Positions 5,571 through 5,673 of a stretch of 5,673 nt of DNA are shown piece by piece. Source of the DNA: Gemmatimonadaceae bacterium (GTDB taxonomy: Bacteria; Gemmatimonadota; Gemmatimonadetes; Gemmatimonadales; Gemmatimonadaceae); NCBI GenBank assembly GCA_014379705.1, contig JACMLI010000011.1:1-5673 (forward strand). The letters are read 5' to 3'. A program made the position numbers and the translations under genes. The notes under the pieces were generated by a model. It saw nothing but the letters and a program-made list of their open reading frames with translations, was not told where the DNA came from and did no database searches. Positions within the stretch are counted from its first letter, which is position 1; every line of letters starts with the position of its first letter.

Positions 5571-5673
5571 GTGCGCAAGGCAGTCGGACCGTACGTGCTG
5601 GCAGTTGTCATCATCGCCGCGGCTATCCTGCTACGGTGGTTCCTCGATCCGGTGCTGGGGGAGACCTTTCCCC
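5571..5673 (+). CDS. N-terminal fragment of a membrane protein, probably a DUF4118-type sensor histidine kinase (cut by window end)
   Basis: Thirty-four codons are visible from GTG 5571 before the window ends. A good Shine-Dalgarno GGAGG at 5559-5563, 7 nt upstream, supports this start. The sequence MRKAVGPYVLAVVIIAAAIL continues into LRWFLDPVLGETFP. One transmembrane helix (about residues 7-24) followed by LRxxLDPxLG is the typical beginning of the DUF4118 membrane module. That module usually heads sensor histidine kinases of the KdpD-like or PAS-containing kind. The kinase domains lie outside the window, so the assignment rests on this motif alone. The 50-nt spacer before it holds a promoter-like TAGCTTTG and a small hairpin. 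Confidence 0.6.
   Translation, partial: MRKAVGPYVLAVVIIAAAILLRWFLDPVLGETFP

Overview
This is a GC-rich bacterial window with four complete genes and the start of a fifth, all on the + strand. Three features point to a Gram-negative bacterium: a TonB-dependent outer-membrane receptor, two lipoprotein signal peptides, and high-GC third positions. The receptor carries a carboxypeptidase-regulatory-like N-terminal domain. One promoter-like site matches the TAnnTTTG -7 element of Bacteroidota-type promoters. Together these suggest the FCB group, and Gemmatimonadota is my best guess. That assignment is inference; the window contains no phylogenetic marker gene.

Layout. Positions 1-70 are a short leader with no recognisable gene. 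At 71-2743 lies a TonB-dependent receptor of the Xanthomonas/Caulobacter type. Its stop codon overlaps by 4 nt (GTGA) the likely GTG start of a lipoprotein at 2740-3828 that looks like a member of the beta-propeller phytase (3-phytase) family. A 90-nt spacer follows, with a strong imperfect hairpin at 3856-3887. At 3925-4890 is a lipoprotein with a short collagen-like Gly-X-Y stalk and a DUF4394 (propeller-like) domain. A perfect 14-bp inverted repeat at 4898-4930 closes that gene. At 4987-5520 is a GNAT-family N-acetyltransferase. At 5571 begins a membrane protein, cut by the window edge, whose N-terminus resembles the DUF4118 module of sensor histidine kinases.

How the genes may work together. 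The receptor and the phytase-like lipoprotein form one translationally coupled unit. The simplest model is a phosphate-scavenging module: the lipoprotein hydrolyses or binds phytate or another phosphorylated compound in the envelope, and the receptor imports the substrate or product across the outer membrane. The collagen-stalk protein appears to be a separate unit between two hairpins and may be a surface-displayed protein. The acetyltransferase and the putative sensor kinase show no functional link to the first two genes. Both have a GTA...TTGTCAC element at almost the same distance (38 and 36 nt) before their starts, which suggests related promoters.

I saw no tRNA, rRNA, CRISPR array, insertion sequence or attachment site. 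No intergenic stretch exceeds 100 nt. The most noteworthy items are the receptor/phytase-like coupling, the divergent phytase-like active-site regions, the collagen-DUF4394 fusion with its unusual codon diversity, and the shared promoter-like motif.
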